Part shown: in pieces, positions 37,769 to 46,033 of the stretch
Position numbering within the stretch: position 1 is the first letter of the stretch
Layout of the letters: the number at the start of each line of letters is the position of its first letter
Origin: Porticoccaceae bacterium
GTDB lineage: Bacteria > Pseudomonadota > Gammaproteobacteria > Pseudomonadales > Porticoccaceae
Length of the DNA stretch: 46,033 bases
Direction: 5' to 3'
Assembly: GCA_029238255.1 (NCBI GenBank)
Contig: JAQWGK010000038.1
Span: 1 to 46,033, forward strand
Program-made: the position numbers and the translations under genes
The notes under the pieces: model-generated
What the model saw: the letters and a program-made list of their open reading frames with translations, nothing else
What the model was told of the DNA's origin: nothing
Databases searched by the model: none

Positions 37769-38782
37769 TTGCTAGAGATTAATCGCCAAATTAGAGAAGT
37801 CAGCGGCTGTCGACCCGACAGCCTCAGCGACGATATTCTCTATTCCAAAGAGCCTCTGGTACTGCGTGGTTTGACTGCGGACTGGCCGCTGGTCAAGGCG
37901 GCCGTGCAATCTCCGGAGCAGGCTGAGTCGTATATTTTACAGTACGACAGTGGTCAGCAGCTCACCGCCTACAGAGGCGAGCCGGACATTGATGGACGGA
38001 TATTTTACAACGCTGATTTCAGCGGATTTAACTTCGATAGAATCAGATTGCCACTGACCGAAGTGTTTGAAAATCTTCGCCAGTACAGCAGTGAAGCCCA
38101 GCCGCCAACCCTGTATGTGGGTTCGACCATGGTCGACAACTGGCTGCCGGAACTGCGCCGCGAGAATGATCTGGTATTGGAAGGCCATGATCCTCTGGTC
38201 AGTATCTGGATTGGCAACCGCAGCCGAATCGCCGCCCATTATGACTTTCCAACCAATATTGCCTGTTCAGTAGCCGGACGCAGACGCTTTACCCTGTTTC
38301 CCCCAGAGCAGTTGGAAAATCTTTATGTAGGGCCGATAGATTTCACCCCGGCGGGGCAGTCTATTAGTCTGGTCGACTTTGCCAATCCGGATTACGAAGC
38401 CTACCCGAAATTCCGCGAGGCACTCAAAGCGGCACAGGTCGTCGAGCTCGAGCCCGGCGATGCTATTTTGATCCCCAGCATGTGGTGGCACCATGTGGAG
38501 TCGCTGGATGATATGAATATATTGATCAACTACTGGTGGCGCAATACGCCTGCCTATATGGGTTCACCGGTCAATGTTTTACAGCACGCGATTATGGGTA
38601 TTCGCGATCTGCCGCCCGAGCAGCGCGAAGCTTGGCGAGCAGTTTTTGATCACTATGTATTTAATGCTGATGAAGAGAATTATCAGCATATGCCAGAACA
38701 GGCCAGAGGTGTTTTAAACCCATTGGATGAAACCGTGGCAAGGCAAATACACCAACTTTTATTAAGTAAATTTAAGCGCTAG
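37769..38782 (+). CDS. Cupin-8/JmjC-like 2-oxoglutarate oxygenase
   Basis: This 337-residue protein (TTG start) has the Fe(II)/2-oxoglutarate facial triad of the cupin-8 group: H157 and D159 (AAHYDFPTN) with H241 (IPSMWWHHVESL). The GRRRFTLFPPEQ segment near 170-181 holds the likely 2-oxoglutarate-binding strand. Relatives hydroxylate amino-acid side chains in proteins (FIH, JMJD5). It lies 35 bases after sapC and 32 before the second halogenase-like gene, probably in one operon. The substrate is unknown; a protein of the same cluster is a reasonable candidate. Confidence 0.85.
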   Translation: MLEINRQIREVSGCRPDSLSDDILYSKEPLVLRGLTADWPLVKAAVQSPEQAESYILQYDSGQQLTAYRGEPDIDGRIFYNADFSGFNFDRIRLPLTEVFENLRQYSSEAQPPTLYVGSTMVDNWLPELRRENDLVLEGHDPLVSIWIGNRSRIAAHYDFPTNIACSVAGRRRFTLFPPEQLENLYVGPIDFTPAGQSISLVDFANPDYEAYPKFREALKAAQVVELEPGDAILIPSMWWHHVESLDDMNILINYWWRNTPAYMGSPVNVLQHAIMGIRDLPPEQREAWRAVFDHYVFNADEENYQHMPEQARGVLNPLDETVARQIHQLLLSKFKR

Positions 38783-38814
38783 CGTTTATTGTAGAGAGTA
38801 TCGGAGAGACTATT

Positions 38815-40305
38815 TTGACAGCTCAAAAAGTAAGAAAAGTGGTTATCGTAGGTGGTGGAACAGCCGGTTGGGTGGCTGCCGCATCTGTGGCAAAGCTGTT
38901 GGGTAAAAACCTCGATATCTCCCTGATTGAATCTGATGAAATCGGCACCGTGGGTGTCGGCGAAGCCACCATCCCGACCCTAATCACCCTCCATCAATTG
39001 CTTAAAATTGATGAACGGGAATTTATGGCCGCCGTTCAGGGAACCTTTAAGCTAGGTATCTCTTTTGAAAACTGGAGAGATGTCGGCAAAGACTATATTC
39101 ACTCCTTTGGCTTTACCGGCAAAGACTGCTGGGCAGCGGGCTTTGTACACTTCTGGTTAAAGGCCAGAGCGCAGGGTAATACCGCCGATTTTGGCGAGTA
39201 CTGCACCGAGCTAATGGCCGCCAAAGCTAATAAATTCGCCGTATTTAAGCCCGATGGACTGAATTACGCCTACCATATGGATGCCAGTCTGTACGCCAAA
39301 TTTATGCGCAAGATCGCCGAGCAGCATGGCGCCAAACGTATTGAAGGAAAGATTGTCGAGGTGGGTACCAACGCCGATACCGGCTTTATCGAGCACGTGC
39401 AGTTAGCCTCCGGACAGAAAGTCGAAGGGGATCTATTTATCGACTGCAGTGGCTTCCGCGCCCTGTTGATCGGTGAAACCCTCAATACCGATTACGAAGA
39501 CTGGTCAAAATGGTTGCCCTGCGACAGTGCAATTGCCGTGCAGACCCGCTCAGTGGCTGAACCTATTCCCTACACCCGCTCAATCGCCAGAGATGCCGGT
39601 TGGCAGTGGCGTATTCCACTGCAGTCGCGAGTCGGCAATGGTCATGTGTTCTGCAGCAAGTATATTTCTGACGAGGAAGCGACCCAAACCCTGCTAAATA
39701 ATATTGAAGGGGAAGTTTTAACCGAGCCCCGCGTGATTAAATTCCGCACCGGTCAGCGCACCCAGCACTGGAATAAAAACTGTATTGCACTGGGTCTCGC
39801 CGGAGGCTTTGTCGAGCCGCTGGAATCCACCAGTATTCATATGGTGCAGAGCGGCATACTGCGCCTGTTGCGAATGTTCCCGTTTGAAGGGATCAACGAG
39901 CCCTATGTCAAAGAGTTCAATAAGCAGATGAGTGATGAATTCCACTTTATCCGCGACTTTATTGTTCTGCACTACCATGTCACCGAACGGGAAGACACCG
40001 AGTTTTGGCGCCACTGCAAAACCATGGAAATACCCGAAAGCCTGCAGCACCGTATCGATATGTTTAAACAGACCGGCAGTGTCTTCCACAAGATCGGCGA
40101 TCTGTTTGCCGAAAACTCCTGGACTCAGGTGATGTTGGGGCAGGGTTTAGTGCCTGAACAGCACCACCCGATTGTCGATATGATGAGTGACGATGAACTA
40201 AAAGCCTTTATGCACAGCATAAAATCATCGGTCGATCATGTGGTCGGTCAGTTGCCGAGCCATCAGGAATTTATTAGCAGATACTGCAAAGCAGCTTCTA
40301 TGTAG
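38815..40305 (+). CDS. Tryptophan halogenase family flavoprotein, near-canonical
   Basis: This 496-residue protein has the FAD motif VGGGTAGW (12-19), catalytic Lys K79 (GTFKLGISF), the halogenase signature WQWRIP (263-268) and E337 in EPLESTS, where the family norm is ESTG. It has the residues needed to make and guide hypohalous acid, apart from Gly to Ser in the halide loop. TTG start, with GGAG 8 bases upstream. It should use reduced flavin, oxygen and chloride or bromide; the substrate is unknown. It differs clearly from the divergent copy upstream. Confidence 0.87.
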   Translation: MTAQKVRKVVIVGGGTAGWVAAASVAKLLGKNLDISLIESDEIGTVGVGEATIPTLITLHQLLKIDEREFMAAVQGTFKLGISFENWRDVGKDYIHSFGFTGKDCWAAGFVHFWLKARAQGNTADFGEYCTELMAAKANKFAVFKPDGLNYAYHMDASLYAKFMRKIAEQHGAKRIEGKIVEVGTNADTGFIEHVQLASGQKVEGDLFIDCSGFRALLIGETLNTDYEDWSKWLPCDSAIAVQTRSVAEPIPYTRSIARDAGWQWRIPLQSRVGNGHVFCSKYISDEEATQTLLNNIEGEVLTEPRVIKFRTGQRTQHWNKNCIALGLAGGFVEPLESTSIHMVQSGILRLLRMFPFEGINEPYVKEFNKQMSDEFHFIRDFIVLHYHVTEREDTEFWRHCKTMEIPESLQHRIDMFKQTGSVFHKIGDLFAENSWTQVMLGQGLVPEQHHPIVDMMSDDELKAFMHSIKSSVDHVVGQLPSHQEFISRYCKAASM

Positions 40306-40320
40306 GCCTCTGAGCTTTAG

Positions 40321-40371
40321 GTAAGCACTTAAAGTAAGAACTTAAAGTAACCACTTAAAGTAAGCGCTTAC
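40321..40371. repeat. 13-nt tandem repeat between convergent genes
   Basis: GTAAGCACTTAAA (40321-40333), GTAAGAACTTAAA (40334-40346) and GTAACCACTTAAA (40347-40359) are followed by the palindrome GTAAGCGCTTAC (40360-40371). The array runs into the last codons of the minus-strand cupin gene, whose stop is at 40355-40357. Confidence 0.8.
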
Positions 40372-41389
40372 TTAAAAACCCCTTTAGGGCTTTCTGTTGC
40401 TCTTCACTGAGATCAGTCACCAGATCATTAAGGCTTGCGGGCAAGTGTTCCTGTGGATCATCACCGGTCTGAAAAACATAGTAATTAAAATACTGCCGCC
40501 AAGCCTCGCGCTTCGCCGGACTCAATTTGGCGATACTCAGCATACTGTGCATCATGCTGTCATTGGCCGAAGGGGTTCCCTGCGTCTGCCCACCCCACCA
40601 GTAATTAACCAGTAAATTCAGCGCCTCCAGCGACTCCACTCCATGCCACCAGAGCGCCGGAATATAGATCCCATCTCCCGGTTCCAAAACTCCCTGCAGG
40701 GCAACGGCCTCCGCCTGGGCATAGTTGGGAAACTGCTGCAGATCTGGCTGACGAATATCGACCATGCTCACCGGTACACCGGCGGGGGTACTCAGTGCCG
40801 GCCCCGGATAGAGATTATTGATTTGCTCCGGTGGATAAAGGGTAAATCGTCTGCGACCGGCCACTACAGCGGCAATATTGTCATGAATATCGTAATGGGG
40901 AGCGACCATCGCCCGATTGCCCAGCCACAGGGTTGGCGCAATGGAACTGTCTAACAAAGGCTGAGGATTTTGGGTTTCAAAATCATCCAGCGCATCGCGA
41001 ATAGTAATGGCCTGCAGCGCAATGGCATGGGGATTGGGTTGATCGACTAACTTTAACAGCTGCTCAAGAGCCGAACCCAACGTCGTCGACGCGCGGCTAA
41101 AGTTCATGGTCTGAAGATCGTCACCGTAAAAGAAGCGGCCATTGATCTCCGGATTACCCACCACTGCCGAGACTTTCTGCCCGCGATCCATGGTAGTTAA
41201 ATAATCCACAATTGCCTGAGGAGACTCTTTTCCCGCTTTGACCGCCGACCAGTCGCCAAAATGTGATTTGAGTAGCGCCGGTTTATTGAGCGGAACAATG
41301 TCATTCTCAAACTGTTCAGCAGTGACCTGATGCCAGACTGGAATCTCGAGCACAGATATCCCCTTAATGGTGTTTAAAGCTATAGCCAC
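40355..41389 (-). CDS. Second cupin-8/JmjC-like oxygenase
   Basis: This 344-residue protein is a paralogue of the plus-strand cupin-8 gene: H165 and D167 (APHYDIHDN), H249 (IPALWWHGVESL), and VAGRRRFTLYPPEQ near 176-189. It is convergent with the second halogenase-like gene and separated from it only by a tandem repeat. It should be a soluble Fe(II)/2-oxoglutarate hydroxylase. The two paralogues on opposite strands suggest two targets or separate control. Confidence 0.83.
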   Translation of the reverse strand: MAIALNTIKGISVLEIPVWHQVTAEQFENDIVPLNKPALLKSHFGDWSAVKAGKESPQAIVDYLTTMDRGQKVSAVVGNPEINGRFFYGDDLQTMNFSRASTTLGSALEQLLKLVDQPNPHAIALQAITIRDALDDFETQNPQPLLDSSIAPTLWLGNRAMVAPHYDIHDNIAAVVAGRRRFTLYPPEQINNLYPGPALSTPAGVPVSMVDIRQPDLQQFPNYAQAEAVALQGVLEPGDGIYIPALWWHGVESLEALNLLVNYWWGGQTQGTPSANDSMMHSMLSIAKLSPAKREAWRQYFNYYVFQTGDDPQEHLPASLNDLVTDLSEEQQKALKGFLSKRLL

Positions 41390-41444
41390 AGACTATAGCA
41401 CTGGCCTATTATTGGATAAATATTAAAAAAGCTGAATTATAAAT

Positions 41445-42746
41445 ATGTCCTCTCTGGAAAAGGTTTTAACCCTGCCCTGTGGCGCAGAAATCCCCAATCG
41501 TATCGCCAAAGCCGCAATGACCGAAGGCTTGGCCACCGCCAATGGTCTGCCCACTCCAGAACTGGAAAGACTCTATGGTCTGTGGAGTGACGGCGGTGCC
41601 GGTATGCTGCTGTCAGGCAATATTCAGGTCGACCGCGATCACCTCGAGCGTCCCGGCAATGTCATCGTCGATCGAGAGCCCGACACAGAGATGCAAACGG
41701 CACTGGCCAGCTGGGCAAAAGCTGCCACGCGTAATGGCAATCATTTCTGGGGCCAGATTAGTCATGCCGGCCGCCAGACACAGAAAATCATTAACCCCAA
41801 TCCCAAAGCGCCATCGGCAGTAAAGGTCAATCTGCCCGGCGGTCAATTTGGTCAGCCAGTGGCACTGACTATCAGCGAAATTGAAACTATTGTGGCGCGC
41901 TTTGGAATCTGCGCCGCGGCCTTAAAACAGGCAGGCTTTACCGGTGTTCAGGTACACGCCGCCCACGGTTATTTACTCTCCGAGTTTTTAAGTCCGCGCA
42001 GTAATCAGCGCACCGATAAATACGGCGGCTCGTTAGCCAATCGCGCCCGAGCACTTTTAGACTGCGTAGCAGAAGTGCGCGCTGCGGTGGGTGCAGAATT
42101 TCCAGTTGCGGTAAAACTTAATAGTGCAGATTTTCAAAAGGGCGGCTTTGGCTTTGAAGAGAGTTTGCAAGTTGCCCAGTGGTTGCAGGAAGCCGGTGTC
42201 GATCTGATTGAAATTTCCGGTGGTACCTACGAGCAACCCAAGTTATTGGGAATTGCCGGCATCGAAGAAGAGGAGCCGCAATCTATTCCCAAGCCGGCCT
42301 CCTCAACCGAGATACGCGAAGCCTATTTTGTCGACTTTGCGGTGGCCATGCGCGCCAAAGTATCTGTCCCGCTAATGGTTACCGGAGGCTTTCGCCAGCG
42401 CGCTGCCATGTTGCAGGCACTGGACAGTGGCAGTGCCGACCTGATTGGTTTAGGTCGCCCAATGTGTGTACTTACTGACGCGCCAGATCAGGTTATAAAA
42501 GGACTTGAAGTGCTGCCACGCTATGAAGACAGTCTCTCTCTATTTCCCGGTTGGCTGAGCTGGTTAACGAAAATTAAGTTCTTTAAAGCCCTCGCCGGTT
42601 TCTCGGTTCAGTACTGGTACTTCGGTCAGATAGATGCATTGGGTCGCAGCGGCAAATCCGATCCGGCACTGTCGGTATTCTCGGCGACCAAGCAGACTAT
42701 GAAGCAGGCCAATCAGTTGGCCAGTGCCTTAAAAGACAGTTCTTAA
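41445..42746 (+). CDS. Old Yellow Enzyme-family NADH:flavin oxidoreductase
   Basis: This 433-residue FMN barrel has the OYE block VHAAHGYLLSEFLSPRSNQR (about 168-187, substrate-binding His pair) followed by TDKYGGS and NRARALLD, and the C-terminal GLGRPM phosphate-binding motif. It probably reduces activated C=C bonds with NAD(P)H; the physiological substrate is not known. The C-terminal 60 residues are longer and more hydrophobic (WLSWLTKIKFFKALAGFSVQYWY) than in minimal OYEs, which suggests membrane contact. It is divergent from the cupin gene and almost abuts the convergent umuC. Confidence 0.85.
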   Translation: MSSLEKVLTLPCGAEIPNRIAKAAMTEGLATANGLPTPELERLYGLWSDGGAGMLLSGNIQVDRDHLERPGNVIVDREPDTEMQTALASWAKAATRNGNHFWGQISHAGRQTQKIINPNPKAPSAVKVNLPGGQFGQPVALTISEIETIVARFGICAAALKQAGFTGVQVHAAHGYLLSEFLSPRSNQRTDKYGGSLANRARALLDCVAEVRAAVGAEFPVAVKLNSADFQKGGFGFEESLQVAQWLQEAGVDLIEISGGTYEQPKLLGIAGIEEEEPQSIPKPASSTEIREAYFVDFAVAMRAKVSVPLMVTGGFRQRAAMLQALDSGSADLIGLGRPMCVLTDAPDQVIKGLEVLPRYEDSLSLFPGWLSWLTKIKFFKALAGFSVQYWYFGQIDALGRSGKSDPALSVFSATKQTMKQANQLASALKDSS

Positions 42747-42754
42747 GAAAGCAC

Positions 42755-44116
42755 TTATTTTACTTTTAAAATATCATTCCAATTGGTGGTGTAAGCGGGG
42801 GAGAGATGCTCCCGCTTCATGATCCAGTTTTTGGGTTGCGAACTATTAGCAACCCCCTGTCTGGCAAAAAACAGTTTGCTCTTGCCACTCCGATTAATTT
42901 TATCCAGTGTCGACATCAGTGCCTGGCTTTTGCTCCGCTCATGGCTTTTCCCCCGCTCAGGGCTTTCCCCCCGCTCAGGGCTGTTTCTACGCTCAGGGCT
43001 GTTTGAATCAGACACTTCCTGATCAAACAGGCTTGGCTGATAAACTCCGGGCTCATAAAAGTCAGATAACATAACCCCCGCTTTGGCGTACTGGTAGCCA
43101 TCGCGCCAGATACGCTCGAGAAGCCCCATCGCCTGATTGATTAGATCGCGGCTATCATCGCTGGGTAGTGATAGTTCAGCCGTAGCCGAATTGGCATACT
43201 GAGACTGATTGGCATTAAAAGGGCTGGTGCGAATAAAGACAGTGATAATTTTGGCATAGCGTTTTTCCTTTCGCAGTTTTTCTCCCGCCCGTGCACTGTG
43301 CCTGCAGATCGCTTCACCCATCTCCTGCAATGAGGTCACTCGCTCGCCAAACGAGCGACTACAGACAATCTGTTTCTTGGTCGGCGGCAACTCTTCAAGT
43401 TCCATACAGGATTCACCGTTCAATTCACGAACCGTACGCTCAACCACCACAGAAAACTGCTGACGAATATGTTTCGGATTGGCATTGGCCAAATCCAGAG
43501 CGCTGTTAATACCCATGTTCTGCAGACGAACGGCAAGGCGGCGACCAATCCCCCACACCTCATCGACCGGTAACAATGCCATCAGTCGCTGTTGTCGCTG
43601 AGGATCACTAAGGTCCACCACTCCCTGAGTGGCCGGATATTTTTTCGCCGCATGGTTGGCCAGTTTCGCCAAGGTCTTGGTAGGGGCAATACCGACACAG
43701 ACTGTAATACCCGTCCAATCGCCAATAATCTGTCGCACCTGTTGACCAAACAGATTATTGGAAAGCAATTTCTGGGTGCCGGTTAAATCGAGAAAGGCTT
43801 CATCGATAGAATATATTTCCACCCGCTGTGCCAACTCTTCGAGAGTGCGCATTACCCGCGCGGACATATCCGCATAGAGTGTGTAGTTGGAGGAGAACAC
43901 CGCAATATTGTGCTGACGCAGTTCATTGCGAATCTTAAAAATCGGCACCCCCATTTTAATCCCTAGCGCCTTGGCCTCTTTCGAGCGCGCCACCACGCAG
44001 CCATCATTATTGGATAGCACCACAAGGGGCCGGTGTTTTAGATCCGGCCTAAATAACTTTTCACAGCTGGCATAAAAATTATTGCAGTCGACAAGGGCAA
44101 AGGTGGGTTGGTGCAC
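42755..44116 (-). CDS. umuC: DNA polymerase V catalytic subunit UmuC
   Basis: This 453-residue Y-family polymerase has catalytic D10 (ALVDCNNFYASCE), D105 and E106 (YSIDEAF), a HhH region near 184-215 and the little-finger domain. The clamp-binding motif QPSLF is at 360-364. Directly after it comes a hexapeptide repeat (373-396) that is not part of the family. The usual length is near 425, and the repeat accounts for most of the excess. GTG start, 10 bases behind umuD. It carries out error-prone translesion synthesis with processed UmuD. Confidence 0.95.
   Translation of the reverse strand: MHQPTFALVDCNNFYASCEKLFRPDLKHRPLVVLSNNDGCVVARSKEAKALGIKMGVPIFKIRNELRQHNIAVFSSNYTLYADMSARVMRTLEELAQRVEIYSIDEAFLDLTGTQKLLSNNLFGQQVRQIIGDWTGITVCVGIAPTKTLAKLANHAAKKYPATQGVVDLSDPQRQQRLMALLPVDEVWGIGRRLAVRLQNMGINSALDLANANPKHIRQQFSVVVERTVRELNGESCMELEELPPTKKQIVCSRSFGERVTSLQEMGEAICRHSARAGEKLRKEKRYAKIITVFIRTSPFNANQSQYANSATAELSLPSDDSRDLINQAMGLLERIWRDGYQYAKAGVMLSDFYEPGVYQPSLFDQEVSDSNSPERRNSPERGESPERGKSHERSKSQALMSTLDKINRSGKSKLFFARQGVANSSQPKNWIMKREHLSPAYTTNWNDILKVK
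42929..43000 (-). repeat. 18-nt (six-residue) tandem repeat inside umuC
   Basis: Four units encode SPERRN, SPERGE, SPERGK and SHERSK (residues 373-396). The units stay in frame, are charged and probably disordered, and lie just after the clamp-binding motif. Confidence 0.85.
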
Positions 44117-44126
44117 GAATAGTCTG

Positions 44127-44573
44127 CTATTTATGTCTAATATTGCGTATCACATGGGTGACCACGCCAAAAATATCCAGCTCCGAACCCTCGGGAATAT
44201 CAATTGGCGAATAGGCTTTGTTTTTAGGCATCAGGCAGGTGCGCGGTCGCAGCTGCAATTCCTTAACGGTAAATTCCCCATGCAGTCCGGCAATTACAAT
44301 ATCTCCGTGAGCTGCCGGTATAGAGCGATCTATCACCAACATATCCTCCGCATAGATACCCGCATCAATCATCGAGTCACCCTGCACACGAACAAAGAAA
44401 GTCGCCGCCGGGCGCTTGATACAGTGTTCATTCAGGTCCAGTGACTGCTCGATATAGTCCTCCGCCGGCGACGGAAAACCCGCGGAAACGGCTTCGAGAA
44501 ATAGAGGTATATTGGCCGGATTATTTTTTATATGGACGGCGGTGCCGCCATGTCTTACTAATAAGACACTCAT
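44127..44573 (-). CDS. umuD: UmuD, SOS mutagenesis protein
   Basis: This 148-residue S24 (LexA-like) protein has the self-cleavage site A31-G32 (VSAGFPSPAEDY), catalytic S67 (GDSM) and K104 (FTVKEL). RecA-stimulated self-cleavage gives UmuD', the partner of UmuC. I chose the ATG at 44573 because GGGGAG lies 5 bases upstream; a TTG at 44588 would place that site inside the gene. A LexA box lies 26 bases upstream. Confidence 0.95.
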   Translation of the reverse strand: MSVLLVRHGGTAVHIKNNPANIPLFLEAVSAGFPSPAEDYIEQSLDLNEHCIKRPAATFFVRVQGDSMIDAGIYAEDMLVIDRSIPAAHGDIVIAGLHGEFTVKELQLRPRTCLMPKNKAYSPIDIPEGSELDIFGVVTHVIRNIRHK

Positions 44574-44599
44574 AGAATCTCCCCACAAGAATCGTTCTA

Positions 44600-44615
44600 C
44601 TGTTTATATATACAG
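44600..44615 (-). promoter_or_regulatory. LexA (SOS) box of umuDC
   Basis: CTGTTTATATATACAG fits the gammaproteobacterial CTG-N10-CAG consensus closely (E. coli CTGTATATATATACAG). It lies 26 bases before umuD, so LexA should repress umuDC until DNA damage. Confidence 0.92.
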
Positions 44616-44660
44616 TATCTAGTGCGGAGCGGATTTCTTCAAGGAAAATAAAAAGTTTAA

Positions 44661-46033
44661 TTAGATATCGTTGGAGCAGGACACCAGTGACCAGATTTTA
44701 AGATTGTGCATTTTCATCTTTTCGGCATCGACCAAAAAGCGCACCAAAATAAAGTAGATATCCAGATCAAAGCGATCGTCGCTGGAACTGGCTGTGGGGA
44801 GCTGTGACTGATCCTGACTTTTGTTCTGCCGAGCATCAGCCAGCTGATAGCCGTAATCATAGAGATCTTCGGCCAGTGTTAGTTTGGCGATATAGCGCCA
44901 GTTGTGAACCACATGAAAGGCTACATTATCCGGCTCTTGCATATCCCGCTCTTCGATCATAATCGCACCGGGGTAAGGCCACATTTTTAGCTGATAGTTA
45001 TTTAGCGCGCTGTTCACTCGCTGATTATAGGCCTCTGCCTCTTCAGCACCGTGACAGGCACCAAAGCATTTTTTTAGCTGGGCGCGAAAGCAGGGCTTTT
45101 GATTGGCTACCCTGGTGTCCGACTCCAGCCCCAGTAGTTTGTGGCAGAGAAAATAATGGTCGGCGAGTTTCTCGATCTGTTTTGAAGCCTGGCGGGGTGA
45201 GCGAAACAGACCAAAGCGTTCATCAACGCCCTCGGCATCCAACTCCACTGCTTCGATAGCGATTCGCTGATAGCCGTTGCGGTCTTCCTCGCAGCGATAC
45301 TGATAGAGTTTTTTAGTCTTGCGCAGGCGGCGGTTATACAGCGGTGCCAGTGCTTTAATCTGATTGCTCTCACGAATCTGCGCCCCGAAATCGGTTGGGG
45401 TTTTCTCGATATTGATATGCGCCAGCTTATTATTGATCTGCAAATCTTTGGGGTTCTTGTGATCCTGAGAAAAATGACTCATCACCCGGTTGCGGATATG
45501 TACGCTTTTACCCACATAGAGCAGCACACCGTTAGTGTCGTAAAAATAATAGACCCCAGCCGATGCGGGCAGGCTTTTTATATCGCTGGCTTTCAGCAGG
45601 GGCGGCAGCGCCGGATTTTTTAATAGACTGGTACAGGTCGCGGCAATCTCTTCATCGGAAAATAGCGCCGATGATTTAAGGAAAAAGCGCTGAATCATCT
45701 CCGCATCGTCGAGGGCGCGGTGACGGTTTTCAATCGGCAGCTGAAAGCGCTTAATAATCTGGTCGAGACCATGGCGTTTAAACTGTGGATAGAGACTGCG
45801 GCTAAATTTTACCGAACACAGGGGTTTGGCGTTGTAGCTAATACCGGCACGCTGAAACTCATTCTTTAGAAAGCCGTAATCAAAGCGCGCACTGTGAGCA
45901 ACCAGTGTGCGCCCCTCCAAATAACCGAGCAACTGCTCAGCAATCTCGGCAAATAGCGGTGCGCCGTAGAGCATGCTTGGAGAAATGCCGGTAAGTTTCT
46001 GGATAAATGGCGGCAGCTTGGTTTCAGGGTCGA
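44661..46033 (-). CDS. DnaQ-like exonuclease fused to GIY-YIG nuclease, 5' end outside window
   Basis: The frame is open to the right edge; the visible 456 residues start inside the exonuclease domain. Exo II (TLVAHSARFDYGFL) and Exo III (HRALDDAE) motifs of DEDDh exonucleases are visible, while Exo I (DxE) should lie just outside. A GIY-YIG domain follows (GVYYFYDTNGVLLYVGKS), similar to the 5' nick domain of UvrC and Cho. A C-terminal region with a CFxxC-like Cys (KKCFGACHG) completes it. Such fusions are known in bacteria and are thought to act in DNA repair. It points the same way as umuDC, upstream of the LexA box, so it is probably not controlled by that box. Confidence 0.88.
   Translation of the reverse strand, partial: DPETKLPPFIQKLTGISPSMLYGAPLFAEIAEQLLGYLEGRTLVAHSARFDYGFLKNEFQRAGISYNAKPLCSVKFSRSLYPQFKRHGLDQIIKRFQLPIENRHRALDDAEMIQRFFLKSSALFSDEEIAATCTSLLKNPALPPLLKASDIKSLPASAGVYYFYDTNGVLLYVGKSVHIRNRVMSHFSQDHKNPKDLQINNKLAHINIEKTPTDFGAQIRESNQIKALAPLYNRRLRKTKKLYQYRCEEDRNGYQRIAIEAVELDAEGVDERFGLFRSPRQASKQIEKLADHYFLCHKLLGLESDTRVANQKPCFRAQLKKCFGACHGAEEAEAYNQRVNSALNNYQLKMWPYPGAIMIEERDMQEPDNVAFHVVHNWRYIAKLTLAEDLYDYGYQLADARQNKSQDQSQLPTASSSDDRFDLDIYFILVRFLVDAEKMKMHNLKIWSLVSCSNDI

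Overview
The window reads as chromosome from a marine gammaproteobacterium, probably in or near the SAR92/Porticoccaceae (Cellvibrionales) group. The reasons are the combination of beta-1,3-glucan (laminarin) genes, an Urt transporter next to a complete urease operon, a TonB receptor beside tryptophan-halogenase/SapC/cupin genes, and moderate G+C with dense same-strand operons. This placement is an inference from gene content; no rRNA or tRNA gene was seen.

Left region (1-11.3 kb) is a beta-1,3-glucan cluster. It holds two leaderless GH17 enzymes in one operon, a large GH149/GH161-type glucan phosphorylase, a GPH-family sugar symporter, a leaderless GH-A (GH2-like) glycosidase, and one exported GH17 with an extra C-terminal module. 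Together they suggest cleavage outside the cytoplasm, uptake of short oligosaccharides, then hydrolysis or transglycosylation plus phosphorolysis inside. Two large branched palindromic elements lie between the phosphorylase and the symporter.

Middle region (11.6-28.8 kb) is a nitrogen-scavenging island. It holds a TorF-like porin, a two-component pair whose kinase is fused to an NCS1-type permease domain, divergent urtABCDE-fmdA-fmdB (urea/short-chain amide import and formamidase), and a convergent ureDABCE-x-FG urease operon, where x is a miniature HupE/UreJ-like membrane protein. Formamide and urea would both end as ammonium.

A Bax-like glucosaminidase and an acetoacetyl-CoA synthetase follow (29.1-31.8 kb). 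Next comes a TonB-dependent receptor interrupted by an in-frame TAA 146 codons before its natural end, then a flavin halogenase-like gene, SapC, a JmjC/cupin-8 gene, a second halogenase-like gene and a convergent second cupin-8 gene (32.0-41.4 kb). The first halogenase-like protein has altered signature motifs; the second keeps most of them.

The right end (41.4-46.0 kb) has an Old Yellow Enzyme-family oxidoreductase, a umuDC error-prone polymerase operon with a clear LexA box and an in-frame hexapeptide repeat in UmuC, and a DnaQ-like/GIY-YIG nuclease that runs off the window. Short 12-14 nt degenerate tandem repeats recur next to stop codons or between genes at four places.
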